Assembly: GCA_004151065.3 (NCBI GenBank)
Contig: NWUY0300024052.1
Coordinates: 9,182 to 36,340, forward strand
Source: Larix sibirica
Lineage: Eukaryota; Streptophyta; Pinopsida; Pinales; Pinaceae
DNA length: 27,159 nt
Direction: 5' to 3'
Shown here: piece by piece, positions 1-9,004 of the stretch
How positions within the stretch are numbered: position 1 is the stretch's first letter
How the letters are laid out: every line of letters begins with the position of its first letter
The notes under the pieces: model-generated
What the model was told of the DNA's origin: nothing
What the model saw: only the letters and a program-made list of their open reading frames with translations
Databases searched by the model: none
Position numbers and translations under genes: made by a program

Positions 1-515
1 TTTTTTCATGTTTGACTTCAGCACATTCATTTACATGATAAAAATTGTACCATTGTTTGGGAATGTTTGGAGGATTCTAGTTTCATCTTATATACATAGT
101 AGTTGCAATTTTCCTTGGTTTTTGGAAATAAAAAGGACATGTGGATTGTTGGAACAAGCAGGGTGGATATATTCAAAAATAGGTAGTCTATATTCAGGGT
201 TGTTTCATTTTCTCCGCAGGTTATCTTGTTGCAAAGCTTAAGGAAGCCCCATGTTTGTTCATTTCTCTATAGTCCTTTTTCTCAGTAGCATTTATTTTTA
301 CAGTAGTTCAGATCATAATAGTTCTCAATATCGATTCAGCATAGCATATGGTTTTCTAGTTTTCATTTTTTCCAGCAATGTCTATTTCAACTAACAGAGA
401 TTCATAACATTTATGATCCCAACTTTGAAATACAAGTAGTTACAATAAAACCTTCATTAGCAAATGGACATCTTCATAAATCCTTATAATTTTTCAATAG
501 TATGATGAAACTAGT

Positions 516-750
516 CTACTGTCGGATTTATCAGTTCCAGCAGTACATTAGTGTTATAAAATTTGTGCTGAATTTTCTAATTCTGGTAGTCCATTGGTGT
601 TGTCTGAAGACCAATTTACTACCGTATTTCTTAATTTTGGTAGTTCGCTAGTGTTTTTGGAAGACCAGTTTACTACTGGATTTTTTTATTTCGGTAGTTC
701 ACCAGTATTGATATCCAGTCATATTACTATCGGATTCCCATATTTTGTAA
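516..750 (+). repeat. ~54-bp minisatellite in family D interior, copy 1
   Basis: About four and a half head-to-tail units of 49-54 bp. Each begins with a form of actacYggat, carries a central ttYggtagttc-like core and ends near gaagaccagttt. Units differ from each other at many positions, so the array is old. The same array occurs at the same place in the two other family D copies, so it belongs to the element and did not arise locally. Confidence 0.7.
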
Positions 751-1190
751 GTCGACTGAACCACTATAGGATAACTATCGTAAGGTGAATTTCTATTTCT
801 AAATATTTATTAAAGCACATGGATTATGGATTCATTTAAAATTCTCTTGAAACCTTATACGTTCCTTTCCCTTCTGCATGTATAAGAATTATCATGATCT
901 ATCTATTCTATTATTCACTTACCCAAAGGACTTCACCACCTTATCCAATTAAATCCCATGTAATTACTTTGTGATTTGACGTGGTATCACGTCCTATCCA
1001 CCATCCCTTCACATGATTTGAATCATGTAAAGTATTCAAATCCAATCAGCTGTTATTATTTGCTTGCACATTCTTAAAAAGACCCTAAGACCTTGATTAT
1101 TCCATCCTTTCCTTTTGGTATCACAGATAGTGAAGAAGCTTGGTATGAGAAGATCTTCTATACTCGAGCACAAGAGTGACAACAAAATAG

Positions 1191-1937
1191 TATGAAAAGG
1201 ATCTAGTGATTAGGTATGATCCAACAAGGTTGGAATTCCTTGATTTTTATCCTAAATGCAGGTGATTCTTCTAAAAATAGTGTGGTTTCCGTTTTGTGAG
1301 CAGTTGCAAGGTTACAACAATAAAGTTACAAGGGCATTCTCTAAAACCTTTGATGAACATGAATCTTGTGTAGGAAAATTGGCATTGCATGTCTTTGAAA
1401 ATTCCATAGCTACTAGCACTGGGCTACCACAAGAGGATGAATGATAGTTTAAAGGTAAAAAAAATTAAGGGACTAGATTGCAATCAATTTTTGTTGTTGG
1501 ACCATCAAGATCCATATTGGAGCAATGAGATCCCATGCATATGGGTTAAAGAGGAATGGAGGGATGTCCTCTTCATTGTCCAAAAATATATCACTTGTGA
1601 AGGAAGGTATGCAATTATGTTTTTATATCATATGAGGTTTCTTTTTCATTTTCAAGGAGAACAAAAGTTGAACCTTCCATTCTTCTTATGGAAGAGTTTG
1701 ACTAAAAAGGCCACACATGTCCAAGCACATCTAGAGAATGTTGAAACCCATCTCTTTCACCATGGGTTGGTCAAATTACTTATTGAAGAGGAATTGAAGA
1801 AATGACACTAGTCATGGAATCATTTTGTGTTTTGGATCGAGTTTGAAGAAAATCTTGTTGTGTCTCCTACCACTAAACAAAAGAAGTATTCCTCTAGGAA
1901 AATCAGAGCTACCCCATTAAAAGAAGAAAGGTTGTGA
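1191..1937 (+). pseudogene. Family D ORF2 pseudogene, copy 1 (retrotransposon-associated protein)
   Basis: Broken reading frame for a conserved protein I recognise only as a type recurring in plant retrotransposon-derived sequence; I know no biochemical function. Readable blocks in order are RYDPTRLEFLDFYPKC, then LQGYNNKVTRAF, a TGLPQ motif followed by E-stop-x-FKGKK, then DPYWSNEIPCIWVKEEW, YITCEGRYAI, LNLPFFLWKSLTKK and LFHHGLVKLL. The frame shifts after the first block. It then meets a TGA where relatives should have CGA (Arg), and shifts again through one extra A in an A8 run. The 122-codon open stretch starting at 1437 is the longest surviving part. No RT, RNase H, integrase or zinc-finger motif is present. 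The coiled-coil tail seen in the complete copy is absent here. Confidence 0.65.
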
Positions 1938-2016
1938 TAAATCTAGAAGATATAGAATATCCCCATGCAACGATATTAACAAAAACACTAGAAACCTCCA
2001 CCATTAGCGTTACTCG

Positions 2017-2880
2017 AAGCAAGGAAAGGGCTTCTTGATTTCTACCAACCTTGGATGAGTAGATGACATAGGCCTATTGTTTTGCTTGAGCCAATTCCTA
2101 TTGTACCATGTATTTATCTAATTCCATTAAATGATCCACTCCAAATATTCCGGTAGAAATATTAGGCAAATCCACTACCTATATAACCCCAACAAATGAC
2201 CTCGTCATTTTCCAATTTCACACTTATTTCCTACAACATACCAATCCTCTCTTCCAATTCTTCAATTCCATAGCTGTTATTTTCCATGAAGATTTCAAAC
2301 TACATTTTCTTATCCATTATGAATTCAATCTATAAGTTGAAGCCTAAAATATTCCTCTGCATTGCCTGAACATCCATTGCATATCCTATCTTATACTCTT
2401 TCCTCAAGCCCTCCCACTTCTAAACATAGAGAAAGAAACAATCATGGGCTTCACCAACATGCACATCTCCTAATTCCTTTGCACAAGTTAGAGTTCTCAC
2501 ATATTGCACATTGTTTAGCATGTCCATGAGGGTTGGTCATTATTTCAAACCCAAATTAGACCTTCCAATTGGATTTTAGATTTAACACACCTAACCTATT
2601 CCATGACAAAAGATGTGCCTACTAATTAGTACCCTTCCATGAATATCTCACTCTTAGCTACCTAAATGCGACGAGGAGAATGATACCTAAAACATATATA
2701 ACATTCCATATTTCTCCATGCATTATACCTCATGAATGTGTGTACCATTCTCACAAATTTGCTTAATATAGACTCCTGTGACAAAGTGTGTGGATGTACA
2801 TAGGGAGAAGGAGTCTTAAATGCCCAAATGCATGCTTCTATTAGTTTCCTATCCTAGACCCCTTAAGTAGATAAATAGGT
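2017..2880 (-). pseudogene. Minus-strand coding debris with coiled-coil character
   Basis: On the minus strand, the interval from about 2530 down to 2210 reads as a fairly continuous but stop-broken frame. It includes AKELGDVHVGEAHDCF, YKIGYAMDVQAMQRNILGF and YGIEELEERIGML. The Glu/Leu spacing looks coiled-coil-like. Around 2750-2690 another readable piece is MVHTFMRYNAWRNMECYICF. I do not recognise the family; a retroelement gag of opposite orientation is one possibility. The right block keeps a truncated relative at 16098-16612. The plus strand shows nothing convincing here. Confidence 0.35.
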
Positions 2881-3345
2881 TGTTATATATTGAGGCAATC
2901 TCTATCAAAGGCCCATGAACTGGATATTGTGTGAAAAAAATATTTATAGGAAGGCTTACTAGAAGGTTTCACCTATGAGAAAGTTCCTTTAGTGGAAAGT
3001 TCTTAGGAGGTTAGATAAAAATTATTGTAAGAAGGCTTACTAGAAGGTTCCATCTACTAGAAAGTTCCTAGTAGGTTAGATATAAACTATCTAAATTAGT
3101 AGAAGCAATGTAATGAGATGTCTTGTGAATCATATTGTAATTGGACCACTAGAGAGAAGGAGGTTTCCCCCTCAAAGAGGCAAGTGAACATTGCTTTCAT
3201 CAATAAAGGTTTTGTCATTTGTGGTATTTTTGTTCTTATATAATTGCCTATTAATGTTTTAATCTTGTCCTTTTTACTCTAAGACTTGTTATATTATGTT
3301 ATTTGCACTCTCAATATTCTATTTTATTAATAAAGGAGTAGTAAA
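2881..3345 (+). mobile_element. 5' LTR of family M Ty3/gypsy element, left copy
   Basis: Placed as an LTR because a tRNA-Met-type PBS follows its right end within a few bases. Visible promoter-like parts are a TATA-like gatataaac near 3080, a pyrimidine/purine-rich segment, and AATAAA at 3202-3207 with GT-rich sequence after it, in the order expected for U3-R-U5. The U3 part holds an ~81-bp direct duplication. The left edge, near tgttatatattgagg, is approximate because no matching 3' LTR is in the window. Confidence 0.55.
2951..3110 (+). repeat. Two-copy ~81-bp tandem duplication in family M LTR
   Basis: Two units beginning aaggcttactagaagg at 2951 and 3032 are repeated head to tail. Both continue into an agaaagttcct motif and a ttagata-containing end. 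The right-block LTR keeps only the second unit, because its deletion edge falls at this repeat. Confidence 0.65.
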
Positions 3346-3347
3346 AG

Positions 3348-3361
3348 TGGTATCAAAGTGC
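3348..3361 (+). other. Primer-binding site, initiator tRNA-Met type (family M, left)
   Basis: The sequence tggtatcaaagtgc is close to tggtatcagagc, the complement of the plant initiator tRNA-Met 3' end used by many Ty1/copia and Ty3/gypsy elements. It lies just after the LTR end and before the gag leader, as expected for minus-strand priming. Confidence 0.7.
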
Positions 3362-4079
3362 TTACTTGAGCTAAGATTTTTAGATACTTTTTTTTTAGCT
3401 AGAGATGTATTTCGATGTCTATAAATAACGCAACGATTTTTTGTTCCATGGGTAAATCTATTGTAAGGGAAAAATACACACATGAAATAGGAGTGGTTTC
3501 ACTTGGTTGGGCACCCTTGCAACCCCTATTTGTACCACTTAAGTAGTACCGCATAAGATGACACCTGTATATAGAATTTCACTTCCACGTACTCTTGACA
3601 TATTAGAAGTCCCATAAGATATCTAAACCCAACTTTAGATAATTTGATTGAACATCTAGTTTCTATAATGCACTGAGCACAATACTCGGGAAGATTACTC
3701 TCTAGTACCTGGTTAGTTGGGCAGTACGACTAAGGGTATGGTCGATCCTCCTTAGTTGGTTCCTTGAGAGATTAGGATGAGAAATACTATTTAACCTTGC
3801 GTGTATATCAAAGATATATAACACTTGGAACTGTCTTGTCCTCAAGAACCTTGAAATTGTGTCTTATGTTGATAGTTCGTGAAATTCCTAGATAAATTGT
3901 AGTATTAAGAATTTGATAATTCTATCAACACAGTGATATACAAGTGAGAATATAAAAAGAGCATCAAGTCCTAGATATACCTTTATTTGAAACCTATCTC
4001 AACAGAATCCTTGTACCAATATGATCTCATTGGTGTCACTCTCTAGTAACCTTTTATGTCCAAAATCATGGCAATGCAG
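3362..4079 (+). other. Family M 5' leader (untranslated), left copy
   Basis: About 700 bp between PBS and gag with no convincing reading frame. It aligns with 16864-17560 in the right block by eye. A gag N-terminal segment that should follow has been lost from this copy: about 180 bp present at 17563-17742 is missing, with the break at an atgtccaaa that remains in both. Confidence 0.5.
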
Positions 4080-4997
4080 ATCAGATCCTCACTTCACAAC
4101 ATTTGGGTTACCAATGGAAACACCAACCTTCCCAAACGGAAGGGGTTGAATCATCCAATCTTAATAGGAACCAATCCATCCCACATGTCCATGATCATAT
4201 GAATAACATGTGGCACAAAATTCCTAAAGTTTATCACAACAAATTTGATGGTCCAACCCCGCATGATGGGTCACTCAAATGGAACATTATTTTCCCATCA
4301 TGACATCACAGAGGACATGATGAAACTTCACATGGATGTCTTATATATGGACCCTAAATGTTGGAAATGGTGCATTTGACACAAGAAATCACATGGGAGT
4401 TATATTTCGTGGACACAATTTTTCTCAAACCTCTATGAACTCTTTGAAACAGATGCTCATTATTTGGGATGATTGACCAAGCTTAAACAATACAACATAG
4501 CTGGAGATTTCATATTTGCTTTTGAATAGTTTTCCATCCACATCGAAGGCATGTCAAATATTTTTTTCAAGGAATGCTTTAACAATGATATAAAATAAGA
4601 GATACATGCACAAGTCTTATGGCTCATCCTACTACTTGGTTGGAATCCACTCAAAGAGATCAGTAATCCCAAAAGGTGATGAATGCTCGAACAAAAAAGA
4701 CACCATTTAGTACCTATCCCCATCCCACTTTTCCCCTCCCACTAATCCCTCTCAACCTCTCAAAATACACAAGTTAACCAAAGATAAAATTACAAAACAC
4801 TAAACTAAAGGTCCCTACTACAACTATGATGAGAAATATTTCCCCATGCAAAAATGTAAGGAGAAAAAACTCTATATGACCATTTACGCGGACATTTTTT
4901 ATTCTGAAGTTAAAGATATACCCCTAAAGGTCCTCCGTCCATATGTGGAAGAAATTTCCCCACCTAATATGCAGGAGGTGGAACCCCGGATCTCCTT
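4080..4997 (+). pseudogene. Family M gag pseudogene, left copy (Ty3/gypsy)
   Basis: Remnant of a Ty3/gypsy Gag, the structural protein that packages element RNA. The order is KVYHNKFDGPTP, then a gag-core stretch with a YISWTQF block and LYELFET, LTKLKQYNI and SIHIEGMS, a proline-rich spacer, the zinc-knuckle region, and NMQEVEPRISL leading towards protease. The CCHC knuckle is dead: both first cysteines read Tyr, the His reads Gln, and only the last Cys survives (positions about 4810-4860). Several in-frame stops occur across the gag core. The frame ends where the family D LTR is inserted; the protease itself is not seen downstream in this copy. Confidence 0.7.
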
Positions 4998-4999
4998 AT

Positions 5000-6675
5000 T
5001 GGACCACTATTTTGGTATCTTTTGCATTGTTAGATGTGTCCCATTTTGACCATTTTATCCATCCCTTTCACCTCATTATTGTTTCCTTTACCATATTCTC
5101 TCGTATTCATCAATATAAGTTTTACTACAAGCATATAATGTATTTAGATGTCAATTTCACTTATTTCCCTTATTTTTGATGAAATAAAGAGAATTAGACT
5201 TGGTTTTACTAATGATGTTTTACATAGAAATTTCCAGTTATCACAGAGTGAATTCTAGGTTCGACCTCCAAGGTTGGCATATCTACACAACTCTAGGTGA
5301 AATTATCGAAAATAGGTTTTGTTCCTAGACCTGTTGACATGGTTTTATGTTATCTAGTTCGTGGACACATCCATCAGGGCCACCTCCAGCTCATGATTAA
5401 CGTTCCAGTCAAATTTGGGAGCATTCATCCAAGAAATGATCTTTATACATAAATTTCAGATGGATTAACATGAATCTGGCCGATTCTGCGACATGGGTTT
5501 TGTGCAGAATGTTCCCAATTAGGTGTCTCACAATCACATTTATCGGAAAGTGCATGATGAGGAATGTATGAACGTTTATTCAAAGAGGATTATCCAAGAT
5601 TTCTTGTTGCTACCATTTTTCAAACCACATGCCAAATTAGAGTGCCCAGTCAAAGAAATGAATTTAATTCCAAACAATATAATCTATTCTTGTCTTTTTT
5701 ATGTTATGAGGATCTTGTATAATCATATCTCAATATATTCTCTCATATAAATCGATCCAAATTGCAATCCAACAGAATCATGTAACCACCATTTGCTAAT
5801 TCACAGATTTGGGCGATTTTGACAATGGGGGAACTAGTTATGTTCTGATGTATAAATGTGCAATCATATGATAGATTAGGGAGGATTGTTGGGGAGTGTT
5901 AGAGTGATCTAGTAATCAATGTAATGATCAAATTTATTCTTTTATCAGCCATGTAGTGAACATAGTACGCAGGGATTGTAATAAGCTTTGAGCTTCTCTT
6001 TGATGATGGAATAAAGGATGCCTTTGTTGTAACCTCCCTTCACCAAGCACTGTAGAGCTCAAGCAAGAATGTTGGATGAGGAAGGGATCCCTCTCTCTAG
6101 TATACCCTGCTCATTTACCTTCCTTTCTGTAGGTACATTTCTTTATGATTTTCACAGATTTAGTTAAGTAGTTAGCTGCATCATTATTTCTTTTCTTTTG
6201 ATTTATTATTATTATTTAATTTCTAACTTTGCTTTCATTGATTATACTTTTAATTTTGATTTGATGCTTTCAAGTGTGAAATGGAATTTCGAGTGTGTAC
6301 CAGAGATCTTGTGATCATGTTAACCTAGAGATCCTACAGTATTTGAATTACCATAGAACTTGAACCTACAAAAACAAGGTCCTCATTTTTTATGTATACA
6401 TTGTGGTTTTAATTATGTGTGTTTCATTTAATCATTTGACTAAGCTACAGAAAAAAGATAAGTCATTGAGTTAATTGTTATTGCAGTTGATTATGGTAAC
6501 TAAGGACTTAACTCTATTTCCCGGAAGTGCTTTGTCAAATACACTACCCTTGAATTTAGTTTGCTTAGCTGAGATCTATCCTAGTCCTGCATATAGTTTG
6601 TAGGCATCTCATAATTTTATGGACTCTCGGATTGATAATTTAATGTATGAATTTATGCATATAAATTTATCAATA
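5000..6675 (+). repeat. Family D 5' LTR, left copy
   Basis: Defined on the right by the tRNA-Asp PBS four bases downstream, and on the left by the point where the family M reading frame stops after tcctt. It matches 18661-20346 throughout, by eye about 90%. An AATAAA at 6010-6015 is followed by a T-rich region, consistent with R/U5. The end motif taatttaatgt, then a/ttatgcatataaat, is shared with the other family D LTRs. No protein-coding signal was found; the short frames inside look fortuitous. Confidence 0.65.
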
Positions 6676-6679
6676 TTTT

Positions 6680-6696
6680 TGGCGCCGTTACTGGGG
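6680..6696 (+). other. Primer-binding site, tRNA-Asp(GTC) type (family D, left)
   Basis: tggcgccgttactgggg is a one-mismatch complement of the plant tRNA-Asp(GTC) 3' end (tggcgccgttgccgggg), the primer known from Athila/Tat-lineage Ty3/gypsy elements. It sits four T residues after the LTR end. Confidence 0.85.
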
Positions 6697-6779
6697 CGAT
6701 GCTAAGGGATTAGGAATTGGTAATTTGGTTTTTATCTCCTTCATTTTCCTTTTTGTTTTTTCATATGATTTTTGTTTGT

Positions 6780-6873
6780 GCTAAAATTCTAGATGTAGTG
6801 AGATAGTAATGGTAAGAACCCACACATTCACTATAATGAGCATGCTATCTCACTAAATCTAAATTATTTTAGC
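6780..6873 (+). other. Leader hairpin downstream of family D PBS, left copy
   Basis: Two inverted arms, 6780-6806 and 6845-6873, each built around TAGTGAGATAG / CTATCTCACTA (11 bp perfect). Pairing extends outwards through AGAT and GCTAAAAT with a mismatch and a small bulge. The loop side carries a self-complementary AGCATGCT at 6839-6846. It lies in the 5' leader about 85 nt after the PBS, where retroelements often have packaging or dimerisation structures; that role is inference. The right copy keeps the arms at 20451-20544. Confidence 0.6.
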
Positions 6874-7159
6874 ATAGTGTGTCTTTTCTCTTAGTGTAAT
6901 TCATGGAAAGGAAAAAGCTACTCATGTCAATAGATAACTTGGTGACAACATGTTTTCAGTAGCATGAGGCCTCTAAATACATGATGAAATTTTCATTGAA
7001 GTTTGTTTTGTGTGGTGTGTTTGATTCTACAAGATTTCATTTGAATTTTTTGTTTTTGGTTGTATAAGAACCCCCCATACACTAATCCATGTGAAAGACA
7101 GGGCGTATCAACCAGGAAGGGGGATTTAAGAATGATCAAGAGTTGTTGAGTAAAGATGG

Positions 7160-7687
7160 ATGCTACTTCAAGAACTTTCTCAAATTCTGGTAGCAACTGA
7201 AGATATATCTGCATCTCAGGAAGTGATAGAACAACAAAAGTCCCATCAGAAACATCTACAACGAATCCTTGAATTTGGTCATCCTTTCCAATATGTAGAA
7301 GATATAAAAGAGACATGGACTAGAACATTCGATGGAGAGCAGGAATTGGAACCTACGATTGAAGAATTTCTTGCAAGTTTGTTTTTAGATCCTTTGTCCA
7401 AGAGATAAATATTCAAATATCTACAAGGTATGACAAAGGCGAATAAACAAACCATTGTTGATAAACAAGTGAACCAAGGGAATAGTGATTACATTGAAGT
7501 ATGGTTCCTGAAAACTATAAGTCCACAATATTCCTTTGTTCTTCACTATTTCTTGGCACCATATTAGTCAAATCGGTCGGTCCCTCATATTCTGGTATTT
7601 ATCAAAGCAATTTTTTCAAACTTGAATATGAGTATATTTGTAATCCAGTTACGCACATGGATTCATTGGAAATACTCTTACACTTGA
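7160..7687 (+). pseudogene. Family D ORF1 pseudogene, left copy
   Basis: About 175 codons in one frame with two in-frame stops. The first part is open for 82 codons and contains EDISASQEVIEQQ, FDGEQELEPTIEEF and DPLSKR. After a TAA it resumes with MTKANKQTIVDKQVNQGN, ISPQYSFVLHYFLAPY and PHILVFIK. The second stop is TAG where the right copy has CAG. Upstream, QELLSKDGCYFKNFLKF is readable in another frame, so the original start was probably further 5' with a frameshift since. I do not recognise a domain. Its position right after the leader is where gag normally lies, so a gag-derived protein is possible but unproven. Confidence 0.55.
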
Positions 7688-7728
7688 GGAAAAAGTCTCA
7701 TTTTATGAGTAGGGTAGGATAGTTTAGA

Positions 7729-7745
7729 TAAATAAATAAATAAAA
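7729..7745 (+). repeat. AAAT microsatellite
   Basis: Run of four aaat/ataa units just after ORF1. The right copy has one unit fewer near 21385, a simple slippage difference. Confidence 0.6.
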
Positions 7746-7766
7746 TAGTAAAGAGAAAAATCAATC

Positions 7767-7798
7767 TAACTGTGAAAACTAGGGTTCTGACACAGTTA
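7767..7798 (+). other. TAACTGTG / CACAGTTA stem-loop in family D
   Basis: Perfect 8-bp inverted repeat with a 16-nt spacer between ORF1 and the central spacer. An identical copy at 13619-13650 lies just after the single N. A decayed form (AACTGTG...CACAATT) is at 21420-21449. No terminator-like T run follows; the function is unknown. Confidence 0.5.
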
Positions 7799-9004
7799 GA
7801 AATGAGCTTTGCTTGAAAACCAGGTTACTAGCAGGAAAAATTCTCAATAATTTTGTATCTTATTGTTGGTCCTTTAAATCATTATTCTTCACAATTATTT
7901 TGTACTCGTGTTAGTTGATGTGGGATTCCTCAAGGCCCTCCTTCTAGCAAAACTTGCCCCATCGACATCAACACATTATCTAGGATCAAGGTTAGAGATT
8001 TAGATAGTACCCGGAGGCTTGCATACATTGATGGTAGGTTCTCTCATTGATGATAATGGGAATACATCAATGTCCCATGATTGTTAGATCTTGTAGGTGA
8101 CTCGACTTTAGCTCATTTACTGATACCAAGCAAGATGTATTAAGGTACCTTGATGCTCATTCACATCAAAGGTGAGTTGTCTTTCATTGGTTAACGGCAT
8201 ACATTAATGGTCTATAATATAATGAACATTTTCCATGTTCGACCTCAACACATTTATTCATATGGAAAAGATTGTACCATATTCAAAGACTTCATGGCTT
8301 CCACTTGTATACAACACTTGTAGATTCCATTGATTTGTGAAAATAAAAACGGTATATTGATTATTGGAATGAAAAGGGTAGCAGTTTCAAAGAGTACAAT
8401 GGAGTTTTCTTCATCCTTATAGATGTAAGTCTCATCACAAAGTTTGAAGACATAAATCCTAGTTTGTTCATCCATGTAGCAGTCTATCTTCCCCACTGCA
8501 TTTACATATTTCCAATCATTCCTCTTTAGAATTTTAACATTATCATACTTGTTTTCTATCAAATAATAGAGAAATATTCAGTGTTTCTATAGCATCACGA
8601 GTTCTTTCCAGTTCGTTTTCTACATATTTCTTTCATACCATGCATATAGAGTTTCAATACTTATTTTTTGAATCACCATACATCAGATAAGGTAAATTTT
8701 GGGTAAGCAATCTCTATCTCCAAATAGTCATCTCACTTGGGAATTGATAGATTAAAACTTGTGAAGCTTCTTTAGTCCATTCATTCATTCATTTCATTTT
8801 TTCACTCATTTAGTTTACCTCCTCATTTTTCTATATTTCAATGATTATTCATCATTATCCCCGTGGCATCGAAAATTGTGTAGAACTCAAGTGTGAAACA
8901 AATCCCTTGTCCATTTATGCATATATAGATGTATGCATCCATTGTTAAAAAAAATAGACCTTCTTCTCATCTTTACAACCTAAATAGAATATAGATCTTG
9001 TACT
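7799..9004 (+). other. Family D central spacer, left copy
   Basis: No convincing plus-strand gene. 7799-8250 matches 21450-21890. 8250-8580 is a diverged match to the start of the other interior copies and holds an antisense frame described separately. 8580-9004 has no visible counterpart in the window; it contains a short cattcattcattcattt microsatellite near 8778-8794. Confidence 0.45.
8254..8562 (-). CDS. Antisense ORF in family D interior, unknown
   Basis: 102-codon open frame on the strand opposite to the element's ORFs. It contains DEQTRIYVFKLCDETYIYKD, then FIPIINIPFLFSQ and a Cys-Cys pair in YKCCIQVE. The equivalent minus-strand frame in the complete copy (21911-22099) reads LLVPTIHMSFLFAK and CNCCVYKMK at matching positions, so the similarity is visible at protein level although the DNA has diverged clearly. 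Some Tat-lineage elements carry antisense ORFs, but nearer the 3' LTR. It may still be chance: the frame is short and no domain is recognisable. Confidence 0.3.
   Translation of the reverse strand: MIENKYDNVKILKRNDWKYVNAVGKIDCYMDEQTRIYVFKLCDETYIYKDEENSIVLFETATLFIPIINIPFLFSQINGIYKCCIQVEAMKSLNMVQSFPYE

Larger units (their letters stand above)
1..2016 (+). mobile_element. Family D retrotransposon, internal fragment (left copy)
   Basis: Left-truncated piece of the interior of the tRNA-Asp-primed LTR retrotransposon called family D here. It matches 14082-16097 almost base for base and 21885-23918 at roughly 90%. It holds an A/T-rich spacer, a 54-bp minisatellite and the ORF2 pseudogene. Homology to the complete copy stops just after a shared gttactcga, where the complete copy continues into its coiled-coil tail and this copy runs into unrelated debris. 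The PBS-proximal part and both LTRs are missing from this fragment. Confidence 0.7.

Noticed and set aside
8-241. 77-codon plus-strand frame, repeated at 14089-14322 and 21892-22101
   Set aside because: Repeated only because the underlying DNA is a repeat. There is no codon signature, the frame breaks in the third copy, and the opposite strand shows better conservation.
516-750. Regular ~54-bp spacing considered as a CRISPR-like array
   Set aside because: Units are contiguous and diverged, with no constant repeat separated by unique spacers, and the context is a plant retrotransposon.
3700-3790. Possible tRNA-like segment in the family M leader
   Set aside because: No acceptor stem or T-arm consensus could be folded, and the right-block copy does not preserve paired positions.
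5523-5750. Short ORF with an equivalent at 19235-19417
   Set aside because: It lies inside the family D 5' LTR. The copies keep neither start nor length, and it is absent from the other LTR subtypes.
6993-7316. 107-codon minus-strand frame, also at 20664-21029
   Set aside because: It overlaps ORF1 on the other strand. Its openness follows from ORF1 composition, and the plus-strand blocks are better preserved across copies.
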